Below, piece by piece: positions 24,705-32,520 of a DNA stretch of 49,231 bases; the first letter of the stretch is position 1, and every line of letters begins with the position of its first letter. Under the pieces are notes generated by a model. That model made no database searches and was not told the origin of the DNA. It worked only from the letters and a program-made list of their open reading frames with translations. A program made the translations under genes and the position numbers. This DNA is from Fibrobacter succinogenes (lineage in GTDB: Bacteria > Fibrobacterota > Fibrobacteria > Fibrobacterales > Fibrobacteraceae), in NCBI GenBank assembly GCA_902791475.1, contig CADAWC010000026.1, positions 1 to 49,231 of the forward strand. The letters run 5' to 3'.

Positions 24705-27104
24705 ATGAAAGTCGAAAAATTCAACAAATTTTTCGGCAAGATCGGACAGGCGCAAATTCGCAACCGCTGGAAGATTCTTGCCGGATTGCTTATTGTCACG
24801 GTCATTTGCTGTTTAGGCTTGAGCAATTTTTCGCTAGCGCTTGGCGAAGAAGGCTGGTTCGGCAACTCCGATGAAATAACCATCAACACTAAAAAATACG
24901 AAGAAACCTTCGGAAACCTGAACGGGATTGGCGTTCTTGTCGTAAAGCAAGGCGAAGGCGATGTCTTTAGCGAAGACATGCTGAAGGTCATCGAAAAAAT
25001 CGGCAACCGCATGCGTAATGAAATTCCGTTTGCAGACCGATTGACCTCCATCGTCGAAGTCGATATTCCAGTCGGCAATGACGAAGGATTTTCGATTGTA
25101 AAGCCCTATGAAAACGGTATTCCTTCGGATTCCGAAGGGCTTGCAAAAGCGAGAGATCTCGTGATGCGCGGGAACGAAAAGACGAACGCACTCATCAATT
25201 CGCTTGTCAGCGATGATGGCAAAGAAACGTGGATTTCCCTTTCACTCCATCCATTCACAGGAAAAGAGCTCGAAGAAAAGTACGGTGGGGACAACACCGA
25301 AGTTTCAACAGACATCGGCTACAAGCTGATGAACATCATCGAAAGCGAAGAATTCCAGAACAAAGGATTCAAGCTTTACGGTGGTGGTATGCCATACGAC
25401 AGCGCTAACGAAGACCGTTACGAAGTTCCCGAATACGGTGTAAGAGTCCTCTGCAGCATTGTCGTGATGCTCTTGTTCTTAGCGATTTGCCTGCGCAACG
25501 TCTTTGGCGTGATTGTTCCTGCAGTGGCAACAATCAGCGCTATCGCCACGGTCTTTGGCGCAATGTCGTTTTTTGGAGAAAAAGCCGACTCCGCTCTTGT
25601 AACTTTGCCAATTGTTCTTGGCATGGCTCTTGCGGTTGGCTATTCCGTACACTATATCAAGATGTTCAAATTGCATTTTAGACGCACGGGCAAGCGCAAG
25701 GAATCTGCCATCAAGTGCGTCGAAGAATGCGGATGGCCGGTGCTGTTCACAGTTCTTACAACCATGGCTTCGTTTATCAGCTTCCTGTTTGTGAACATGA
25801 AGCCTCTCGAATGGATGGGTAAAACATCTGCGTTTATCGTTCTTGCGATTTACATCTATGTTACAGTACTCATCCCGATTCTGCTTTCGTTCGGTAAGGA
25901 CCGCGCGCCCAGAGCTACACAAGTTAACGGCGCCACAAAACTGGATCTGTCTTTTTCGAGATGGTCTAGGTTTGTCTACAACAGGAAAAAATCGGTCATC
26001 GTCATTTGCGCATTGGTTATCGCCGCGTTCATTCCAGGGATGTTCAAAATCACAGCACAGCTGGATTACCTGACCATCACGGGTGACAAAATGCCATACA
26101 TTCAACAAGTCAAAAAAATGTTGGCACAAAAACTCGGCAATCAGTACAGCTACACGGTCATGATTTCTTACGATGAAGAAGGCGCTTTCAAGAAGCCCGA
26201 AAACATGAAAGCGCTTGTGCAGCTTGAAGATTATCTCGGCACGCTCTCGCTCACCAAATGGTCTGGCGGGAAGGCCCGCATTACCTCGGCGACAAGCATC
26301 TTGAAAGAAATGAACCGCGCCCTCAATGAGGGCAAGGATTCGATGTACATCGTCCCTGAAGACGAATACGTACTTGCACAGCTGATGGAACTTTCTTCTA
26401 TCGAAATGCATAACGACTTCAGCGATGTCATGGATGACGATTTCAAGACAACCGTGGTCAGCGTGGACATGACACAATTCGCCACAGAAGAAGCGCTTGC
26501 CAACATGGACGCTTTGAAGGCAAAACTTGCCGAACTTTTCCCAGGCGCAAAATGCACATTGCTCGGTGACATGATTCGCTATTCCGAGATGAGCAACCGC
26601 ATTGTCTTTGGCGGTCTGAAATCCTTCGGATTCTCGCTTGTCATCATCGCCATCATGCTCATTTTCGCATTCTCTAGCCTCAAGCTAGGCCTTATCGGCA
26701 TGATTCCAAACATAGCTCCGGTCATTCTCGTGGGCGGCGTCATGGGGTATTTCAATTATGCCCTTGACTTCAGCACCATCACCGTAATGCCCATGATTTT
26801 GGGTATTGCCGTTGACGATACGATCCATTTAACGACACACCTGAAAATGAAACATGAACAAATGGGTTCTAGCGAAAAGGCCATGGAAACGACCTTCCGC
26901 GAAATTGGCGCAACGATGTTCCTGACGACCCTTATTTTGTGCTCCATGTTCAGCGTTTATCTGTTCAGCCCTATGCACTTCTTGGCGGTTCTGGGAGTTC
27001 TCATTATCGTCGGTCTTTCTAGCGCATTGGTTGCAGACTACACAATTACCCCAGCCCTTTTACACGTGGCAAAACCTTTTGGCAAAGAAAAGGAGGAAGT
27101 ATGA
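24705..27104 (+). CDS. RND superfamily (MMPL-type) exporter
   Basis: A 799-residue inner-membrane transporter with two halves of six helices each. The first helix (about 25-45) is followed by a large periplasmic loop (about 50-245) and a five-helix cluster (about 248-400). The second half repeats this with a helix at about 428-448, a loop to about 640 and helices to about 790. RND/MMPL signatures are GMALAVGYSVHYIKMF in the first half and GIAVDDTIHLTTHLK in the second, with charged residues inside helix 4. Such single-chain exporters next to LolA-like proteins move lipids or lipid-like compounds. Its last 4 bp (ATGA) overlap the next start. Confidence 0.9.
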   Translation: MKVEKFNKFFGKIGQAQIRNRWKILAGLLIVTVICCLGLSNFSLALGEEGWFGNSDEITINTKKYEETFGNLNGIGVLVVKQGEGDVFSEDMLKVIEKIGNRMRNEIPFADRLTSIVEVDIPVGNDEGFSIVKPYENGIPSDSEGLAKARDLVMRGNEKTNALINSLVSDDGKETWISLSLHPFTGKELEEKYGGDNTEVSTDIGYKLMNIIESEEFQNKGFKLYGGGMPYDSANEDRYEVPEYGVRVLCSIVVMLLFLAICLRNVFGVIVPAVATISAIATVFGAMSFFGEKADSALVTLPIVLGMALAVGYSVHYIKMFKLHFRRTGKRKESAIKCVEECGWPVLFTVLTTMASFISFLFVNMKPLEWMGKTSAFIVLAIYIYVTVLIPILLSFGKDRAPRATQVNGATKLDLSFSRWSRFVYNRKKSVIVICALVIAAFIPGMFKITAQLDYLTITGDKMPYIQQVKKMLAQKLGNQYSYTVMISYDEEGAFKKPENMKALVQLEDYLGTLSLTKWSGGKARITSATSILKEMNRALNEGKDSMYIVPEDEYVLAQLMELSSIEMHNDFSDVMDDDFKTTVVSVDMTQFATEEALANMDALKAKLAELFPGAKCTLLGDMIRYSEMSNRIVFGGLKSFGFSLVIIAIMLIFAFSSLKLGLIGMIPNIAPVILVGGVMGYFNYALDFSTITVMPMILGIAVDDTIHLTTHLKMKHEQMGSSEKAMETTFREIGATMFLTTLILCSMFSVYLFSPMHFLAVLGVLIIVGLSSALVADYTITPALLHVAKPFGKEKEEV

Positions 27105-28504
27105 ATAAGCATTCCTTTTTCACAACAATCCCTGCCATTGCATTAGCTGCAATAGCAAGCCTTTCCGCAGCCTCACTTTATGCGCAGGAAACTACATATA
27201 ATGGAAGCATTACCGCTAAAGCGGGCGTGAGCCTCGCCAATTCCGATAAGCATGAAAATGAATTTATTATGGGCCAGACTATTTTCGATGGCTCTTTTAA
27301 GACGTTTTTTGACGAAGCAATGGTTTACGTAAATGGGCAATTGGTCCACGATGCTCTTGGCTCCCAATCTTCAAATGGGATGTCCGGATTCGTCGCCAAT
27401 GACGGCTCTTTCGCCTTAAAATTGAAAGAAGCTTATATCGACTGGAAAAGCGGAATGTTCGCCCTCCGTATCGGTCGCCAAATAGTCTCGTGGGGAAAGG
27501 CAGACGACTTTCAGATTACTGATGTCTTGAGTCCCTTTGACGAATCAAGCGTTGTCGCATACGATTACAACGAAGCCAAACTCGGCGTCGATGCAGCACG
27601 TCTTTCTCTCTTGACCGACAAGGCTCAAGTCGATGCGTATTACATTCCGTTCTTTACACCGAGCATTCTCCCGCTCGCAAAGAAAAATCTACTCCGTTCT
27701 AAAATTTTCCCAGAACAATACAATAAATTCCAGATTCAAAATCCTAATAGTCATGAGGATTTTGAACTTCCTAAGAAGAACCTTTACAACAGCGAATACG
27801 CTCTCCGCGCAAGTTTCTACACTTCGATAATGGACTTGTCGCTTTATGCGTTCTACGGTTGGGATGACAAGCCGTTTATCAAATACACCCCGATTACATC
27901 CGAAGACCCCGAATTAAACGAACTCAACCTTGATGGATTCAACATTTCAGGGAAATACAAGCGCATGGCCATGGTTGGCGCTGACGCTGCAATTCCTGTA
28001 GGCGATTTTGTATTCCGCCTCGAAACCGCGTACTTCCCCAATCGCCATATCCAAACGACTCCAGAATATCAAATCGATCAGTTTATGAGCAATGGAAAAC
28101 TTCCATCCAGCAAGCGAAATGACCAGCTTTTAAGCCTTGCCGGAGTCGACTGGACATTTACATTTCCGTATATCGGAACTTGGACCGTGACCGCACAGTA
28201 TATTTCGGACATTGTCTTCAAGTACAGAATTTACTTGGACCGTAAGCAATACGAGCACCAGGTAACAGGCAGCGTCGAAAAGTCACTCTTGAACGAGACG
28301 CTTACCATTTCTGCATCGGGAGCGCTTGATTTATGCATGTGTTCCTCATCAAGTGAAATTGCAATTGATTACAGACTCACAGATGCCATAACACTCAGCA
28401 TGATCGGAGACTTATTCTTAAAAGGCTCTGAAGGCAAAGACGGCACTTACGGCATTTACCGTGATTTCAGCGGAATTACTTTTAAAGGAAAAGTCATGTT
28501 CTAA
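27101..28504 (+). CDS. DUF1302-like outer-membrane barrel protein
   Basis: A 467-residue protein with signal peptide (1-28). The segment LRIGRQIVSWGKADDFQITDVLSPFDES (about 123-150) is the hallmark of DUF1302-like large barrels that accompany MMPL exporters and LolA-like proteins. The remainder is alternating beta strands ending in an aromatic strand (GITFKGKVMF). It overlaps the exporter gene by ATGA, indicating translational coupling. It likely forms the outer-membrane exit or acceptor for the exported lipid; this is inferred from context. Confidence 0.8.
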   Translation: MNKHSFFTTIPAIALAAIASLSAASLYAQETTYNGSITAKAGVSLANSDKHENEFIMGQTIFDGSFKTFFDEAMVYVNGQLVHDALGSQSSNGMSGFVANDGSFALKLKEAYIDWKSGMFALRIGRQIVSWGKADDFQITDVLSPFDESSVVAYDYNEAKLGVDAARLSLLTDKAQVDAYYIPFFTPSILPLAKKNLLRSKIFPEQYNKFQIQNPNSHEDFELPKKNLYNSEYALRASFYTSIMDLSLYAFYGWDDKPFIKYTPITSEDPELNELNLDGFNISGKYKRMAMVGADAAIPVGDFVFRLETAYFPNRHIQTTPEYQIDQFMSNGKLPSSKRNDQLLSLAGVDWTFTFPYIGTWTVTAQYISDIVFKYRIYLDRKQYEHQVTGSVEKSLLNETLTISASGALDLCMCSSSSEIAIDYRLTDAITLSMIGDLFLKGSEGKDGTYGIYRDFSGITFKGKVMF

Positions 28505-28561
28505 ATAATTTTATTATCATTGGGCCCCCCACAAGGGAGGCTTTTGGTCAAAGGATGTTTT

Positions 28562-29536
28562 ATGAATAAGTTCGCTTCGATTTTGCTTATAACCGCTTGT
28601 AGCTCTGTGCTTTTTGCGGAAGAAGCAGCGCAAAAGGATAAATCGCCACTAGAACTGTCATTGCTAACAACGGTAGGATATTATCCTAAAACGGACCATA
28701 AAACAGGTTCATCGCACTTTTCTGGAATCAACGGGATTTACGATGGTGTCGAATTCGTCACCGAATTTGATGCCAGCTACACCATGCCATTTTTAAACGG
28801 TTCCGATGAGCTTACCGCAGACAATCATTTAGCATTCAAGCTTGGATTGGAGCTCTCCCCCGTCACGGTAGCCCCTTTAGCTTCTGTGACATTTTCACCG
28901 ATTGCATTCCTCGAATTCTCTATCGGCGGAACCATCGGCACAGGCTGGGGACTCACCGATGACATACAAGGTCTTGCCAAACTTGACGAATCCAAAACCA
29001 AATACAAAAACCTAACGCCATTTGCACACTGGAATTTTTATACATGGGCAAGCGCCTGCTTTATGTTCGACTTGGCAGCTATCTGGGAAGGCGAATGGCA
29101 TCACATCGTAACGACCGCTACATACAAAGCGGGTTACCAAAAAATGACGGGCACAAAATCAACCGTCTGGGGTTGGCGAAATTCCTACGGTTTTGCAAAC
29201 GGATGGGTGTACGAACAGGAATATTTCCTGGGATACCAAATGCCACTCAAGGTTTCAATGGCTGGCATTGGAGCAACTCTTTGGGGAAATTACCAGAGCA
29301 GCGATTACGGCAAATTTTCGAGCAATTACGATGGCGACTTTATGACCATCGATATTTGGCCCATGGTCGAAGTAAAGCTCAGCGATAAAGACTTGCTATA
29401 TGTGCTAGCCGACTTTAGAGCCCGTCGCAGTTTCCTTGAAAAATACGACGACAACGCGTACGAACCGTTCATGACCACAACAGGTCGCGAATGGCTATTC
29501 TATGCCATTGGCGCGCAGTGGAAACACACGTTCTAA
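28562..29536 (+). CDS. Outer-membrane beta-barrel protein, last gene of the exporter operon
   Basis: A 324-residue protein with signal peptide (1-19, ending LFA) and many amphipathic beta strands rich in Trp/Tyr (about 170-250), ending AIGAQWKHTF with a C-terminal Phe, typical of outer-membrane barrels. No family recognised. The ATG at 28562 is preferred over 28520 because the signal peptide starts there. The 57-bp gap upstream contains a GC-rich imperfect hairpin with TTTT that might partly terminate the upstream transcript, so co-transcription is likely but not certain. Confidence 0.7.
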   Translation: MNKFASILLITACSSVLFAEEAAQKDKSPLELSLLTTVGYYPKTDHKTGSSHFSGINGIYDGVEFVTEFDASYTMPFLNGSDELTADNHLAFKLGLELSPVTVAPLASVTFSPIAFLEFSIGGTIGTGWGLTDDIQGLAKLDESKTKYKNLTPFAHWNFYTWASACFMFDLAAIWEGEWHHIVTTATYKAGYQKMTGTKSTVWGWRNSYGFANGWVYEQEYFLGYQMPLKVSMAGIGATLWGNYQSSDYGKFSSNYDGDFMTIDIWPMVEVKLSDKDLLYVLADFRARRSFLEKYDDNAYEPFMTTTGREWLFYAIGAQWKHTF

Positions 29537-29539
29537 AAA

Positions 29540-29974
29540 TCAAATTCCTGTAGAGCCAAAGCCACCGCGGTCGGCGCCATCAAGCGCGCCTTCCACAAAC
29601 GTAAGCGTCGGCTGGATTTCCATGATGCGGAACTGCGCAATGCGGCTCCCTTTTTCAATGGTAACATCACGGGTCGCATAAACAGGCATTTTCCACCAGT
29701 CGTTTGCACCGCAGTAGCTCGAATCAACCACGCCCACAGAATTCGCCTGCAGAATACCGAAGTTTTTGAACGTCGAACTGCGCGGAGCGATATGCGCCTC
29801 GTATCCCTCGGGCAACTTCATTGCAACACCTAGATGAATCAGGCGGAATTCGCCCGCCTTGAGCGTCACAGTCTCTGCGGCAGCAAGGTCAATCCAGTCA
29901 GATTTGCCGCCAACGTAAGTGAGTTTCGAGATGGAATCGTCTAGGTACTGAATTTTAATGGTCTTTGTGGTCAT
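29540..29974 (-). CDS. dut: Deoxyuridine 5'-triphosphate nucleotidohydrolase
   Basis: A 144-residue trimeric dUTPase that hydrolyses dUTP to dUMP. Conserved motifs: 1 around AGEFRLIHLGVA, 2 APRSSTFKNFG (about 65-75), 3 NSVGVVDSSYCG (about 80-91), 4 KGSRIAQFRI (about 107-116), and 5 ADRGGFGSTG at the C-terminus. The start is at 29974; upstream codons lack homology. A TATATT box (29986-29981) ends exactly 6 nt before the ATG, so the mRNA should begin at the start codon. Its stop lies 3 bp from the convergent barrel gene. Confidence 0.94.
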   Translation of the reverse strand: MTTKTIKIQYLDDSISKLTYVGGKSDWIDLAAAETVTLKAGEFRLIHLGVAMKLPEGYEAHIAPRSSTFKNFGILQANSVGVVDSSYCGANDWWKMPVYATRDVTIEKGSRIAQFRIMEIQPTLTFVEGALDGADRGGFGSTGI

Positions 29975-30039
29975 GACGCAAATATAACATTCCCAATTGC
30001 CTACCACACTACATTTTACAGAAAGCAACAGCCTGTTTC

Positions 30040-30068
30040 TTGATTTTGCATTAAAGTGTTGATATATT
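30040..30068 (+). promoter_or_regulatory. Promoter of the XRE/zinc-ribbon gene
   Basis: TTGATT (30040-30045), exactly 17 bp, TATATT (30063-30068) followed by TG. The leader of about 23 nt contains AAAGGAG 6-7 nt before the ATG at 30098. Confidence 0.7.
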
Positions 30069-30097
30069 TGACTCCGTAATCGAACAAAGGAGAATCA

Positions 30098-30541
30098 ATG
30101 ACGACACAAGATATTTTGAAGAACATTCGCGAAAAGCACAACCTCACGCAAGACCAGATGGCAGAACGCATTCATGTAACTCGTCAGGCTGTTAGCCGTT
30201 GGGAAACCGGCGAAACGCAGCCGAACACGGAAATGCTCAAAGTACTTTCGAAGGAATTCAACGTTTCCATCAACACGTTGCTCGGCGCTCCGCGCCAGCT
30301 CTTTTGCCAATGCTGCGGCATGCCGCTCGGCGATGACGCAATGATTAGCCGCGAAACGGACGGCAGTTTCAACGAGGATTACTGCAAATGGTGTTATGAC
30401 GGTGGCAAGTTTGCCTACACGAACAAAGACACGTTGCTCGACTTTTTGCTCACGCACATGCCGAATCCCGACAACACGCCCGATGCAGAACGCCGCAAGA
30501 CCTTCGATTCATACCTCTCGCAGTTAAAGCATTGGAGATAA
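30098..30541 (+). CDS. XRE-family regulator with C-terminal zinc-ribbon domain
   Basis: A 147-residue protein. Residues 5-60 form an XRE helix-turn-helix (NLTQDQMAERIHVTRQAVSRWETG is the DNA-reading region, about 15-38). Residues 68-140 match a putative zinc-ribbon domain, with Cys70, Cys72/73, Cys96 and Cys99 as likely metal ligands (CCGMPL, YCKWCYDGG). Proteins of this plan are common but their regulons are unknown. A good promoter and Shine-Dalgarno are present. It is followed by a 360-bp gap without a convincing gene. Confidence 0.85.
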   Translation: MTTQDILKNIREKHNLTQDQMAERIHVTRQAVSRWETGETQPNTEMLKVLSKEFNVSINTLLGAPRQLFCQCCGMPLGDDAMISRETDGSFNEDYCKWCYDGGKFAYTNKDTLLDFLLTHMPNPDNTPDAERRKTFDSYLSQLKHWR

Positions 30542-30830
30542 GTAGGCACACCGCCAAAGGTACATCTTTGCAAGACGCAAAATGTACATCATGCGGGCGG
30601 GGCGAAAGCTCGGAGTTGACGCCTACGGCGTCAGCGGCTTCACTCGGTTATGCCGGTCTGCAAGCAGCCCGTCGCAACACTCGTTTTGCGCGCTACTGCG
30701 AAGAAAATACCTTGGCCGACGCTACCATTCTCACAACGAACTTTCTCTACACCATTATTTCAAAACCAACAATCTCGCTTATTCTCATAAAAATTGCAAT
30801 AATATTTTTTATGCAATTTCATTTCAAAAA
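30542..30830. other. Non-coding gap with hairpins, possible degraded element
   Basis: No convincing gene. A GC-rich first half contains two hairpins: TACATcTTTGC/GCAAAATGTA (30561-30586) and a perfect TGACGCC-tac-GGCGTCA (30617-30633). The second half turns AT-rich. Short reading frames here lack recognisable signals. It could be a remnant of a dispersed element or an untranslated RNA. Confidence 0.4.
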
Positions 30831-30856
30831 GGTTTTGTTATATTAAGGGCATGGAA
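30831..30856 (+). repeat. 26-bp direct repeat, copy 1 (promoter plus start codon)
   Basis: Identical to 32072-32097. It contains TATATT (30839-30844), AAGGGC and ATGGAA. Here the ATG opens a 9-codon frame (30851-30880, MERKITQPV) instead of the ketoisomerase gene, and the lipoprotein ATG comes 25 bp after its stop. Confidence 0.9.
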
Positions 30857-30904
30857 AGAAAAATAACTCAGCCTGTATAAAGCATTTTAAAAGGATCGTT
30901 TCCA

Positions 30905-31993
30905 ATGAAAAAGCATCTATTGGCTTTAATCGCCTCATCTACATTATTTTTAACTTGCGGGGACAACTCCAGTACAGGCCCATCCAACGATGAGGAAATA
31001 AACTTTTTCCAAGTATTTCCCGATCAAAAAACATTTGTCACAATAACAACCCATACTCAGAACGCGTGTGTGGTAGATACAGTCAATAAAACAGCAGAAT
31101 GGCAAAAAGTAACAAGTTGGCCAGATACAAATGCTTATGCATACGAATTACACAATGACACTCTAGTTCTTTATCCCATTCTTACAAGGTATTTTAACTT
31201 TAAAAACGGCACATATACCTCAAGTTATGATAACGAAAAATGCGAAGGCCAAATGTATATTGGTCAAAAATCAACTTCATTATATGGGAAATGGAAAGGA
31301 ATTCCCGGTTGTTACGACGTCACAAGAGGAGCCCTTATAGATGACGAAGATTTAGAATTTGACTGGCCTGAGGTTCATTTATCTATAACAGAAAGTAGTT
31401 TTGTTACCGATACTACGTATTCTGTAACTCCCTTCAAAAAACTTGCGATAACCGATGATTATTCTGAATCTCTTTTTAGATTCTATTTGTATGATTTTCT
31501 AACAGAACATCAAAGAGATCCGTTTTACCCACGAAGTCTTTTATATTCATACGACTGGTCTGACGGAACTATTCGTTATGGGGGTTACGGAAGTATTGAC
31601 CCATATAACTATGGTGTAACCATAGAGAACCAAACAAAGAATTCAGAAACCTTTACCATCGGAGATAGAACATACAAAGTCAACGTAACGCAAAGAAAAG
31701 TCGAAGGAAACATTCGACAACATGGAAATGGAGGCTACGCTTTTGAAAAAGAAAAAGGTGCTTTGAGCGTAGTTTCTGAAGGCATCACCTGCTCTTTAAC
31801 TTATGAGTATAAAAGCAACATATCCAAAGATTTGTGCATAGACGAAAATATCAACAATTTTGAAATAGGACGCGGATACACCATTCAAGGGGACAGGATT
31901 CTTTATGTAGAAGGCTACGAAACAGGCAACGTCAAAGCATTTGAAGAATGCCTTAACAACATAAAACCGCAAATTTTAGATGATGAGGAATAA
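30905..31993 (+). CDS. AT-rich lipoprotein of unknown function
   Basis: A 362-residue lipoprotein with a lipobox LTCG (Cys18) followed by a short Ser/Asn linker. The rest is a mixed, mostly beta protein with scattered cysteines and no family I recognise. AAAAGGA precedes the ATG. Its base composition is visibly richer in A and T than the neighbouring genes, and it is bracketed by a 26-bp direct repeat. This suggests that it arrived by insertion between the promoter and body of the ketoisomerase locus. A hairpin terminator follows. Confidence 0.7.
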   Translation: MKKHLLALIASSTLFLTCGDNSSTGPSNDEEINFFQVFPDQKTFVTITTHTQNACVVDTVNKTAEWQKVTSWPDTNAYAYELHNDTLVLYPILTRYFNFKNGTYTSSYDNEKCEGQMYIGQKSTSLYGKWKGIPGCYDVTRGALIDDEDLEFDWPEVHLSITESSFVTDTTYSVTPFKKLAITDDYSESLFRFYLYDFLTEHQRDPFYPRSLLYSYDWSDGTIRYGGYGSIDPYNYGVTIENQTKNSETFTIGDRTYKVNVTQRKVEGNIRQHGNGGYAFEKEKGALSVVSEGITCSLTYEYKSNISKDLCIDENINNFEIGRGYTIQGDRILYVEGYETGNVKAFEECLNNIKPQILDDEE

Positions 31994-32054
31994 TCTACGA
32001 TTTAACAGAATTCAGCAAAAAGAACTCTCATTACGCCACTAATTTTCAAGCAAG

Positions 32055-32077
32055 CCATCTCATTTTGAGATGGTTTT
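32055..32077 (+). terminator. Intrinsic terminator of the lipoprotein gene
   Basis: A perfect 8-bp stem CCATCTCA/TGAGATGG with a TTT loop, followed by TTTT. Its T-run overlaps the start of the 26-bp repeat that serves as promoter of the next gene. Confidence 0.75.
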
Positions 32078-32097
32078 GTTATATTAAGGGCATGGAA
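32072..32097 (+). repeat. 26-bp direct repeat, copy 2 (promoter plus start of ketoisomerase gene)
   Basis: Identical to 30831-30856. TATATT (32080-32085) ends 6 nt before the ATG at 32092, which predicts a leaderless mRNA. Confidence 0.9.
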
Positions 32098-32520
32098 TGG
32101 AACGAAGAACAGCTTAAAGAACCGCGTTTAATTGATATCCCGATCGCTCACGACCAGCGAGGCAACTTGAGCGTTGTCGAAGGCGGCGAACTCATCCCGT
32201 TTGATATCAAGCGCTTGTACTATCTGTACGACGTTCCTGGCGGAACAACCCGCGGGGGCCATGCGCATCGCAAGCTACGTCAATTGATTATCGCTGCAAG
32301 CGGTAGTTTTGACGTGATTCTAGACGACGGCAAAAAGCGTTCCAAATATTCCCTGAACCGTTCCTATCACGGGCTTTACATCCCGACAATGCACTGGCGC
32401 GAAATAGAAAATTTCTCTTCGGGCGCTGTTTGCATGGTACTCGCTTCCGAGCACTACGACAAATCCGATTACATCTATGAGTATGAGGATTTTGTGAAAG
32501 AAGCTACTTCTCGTATCTAG
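32092..32520 (+). CDS. Sugar 3,4-ketoisomerase (FdtA/QdtA, WxcM-like cupin)
   Basis: A 142-residue cupin enzyme of the family that isomerises dTDP-4-keto-6-deoxyglucose to the 3-keto sugar, a step toward 3-amino-3,6-dideoxy sugars of surface glycans. Family marks are DQRGNLSVVEG (about 18-28), RLYYLYDVPGG (about 41-51), RGGHAHRKLRQLIIA (about 54-68) with the metal/catalytic histidines, and the W-R-E-I-E-NFSSGA and LASEHYDKSDYI motifs near the C-terminus. The aminotransferase and acyltransferase partners usually found next to it are absent here, except for a convergent FemAB/GNAT-like gene. The last 17 bp overlap that gene tail-to-tail. Confidence 0.87.
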   Translation: MEWNEEQLKEPRLIDIPIAHDQRGNLSVVEGGELIPFDIKRLYYLYDVPGGTTRGGHAHRKLRQLIIAASGSFDVILDDGKKRSKYSLNRSYHGLYIPTMHWREIENFSSGAVCMVLASEHYDKSDYIYEYEDFVKEATSRI

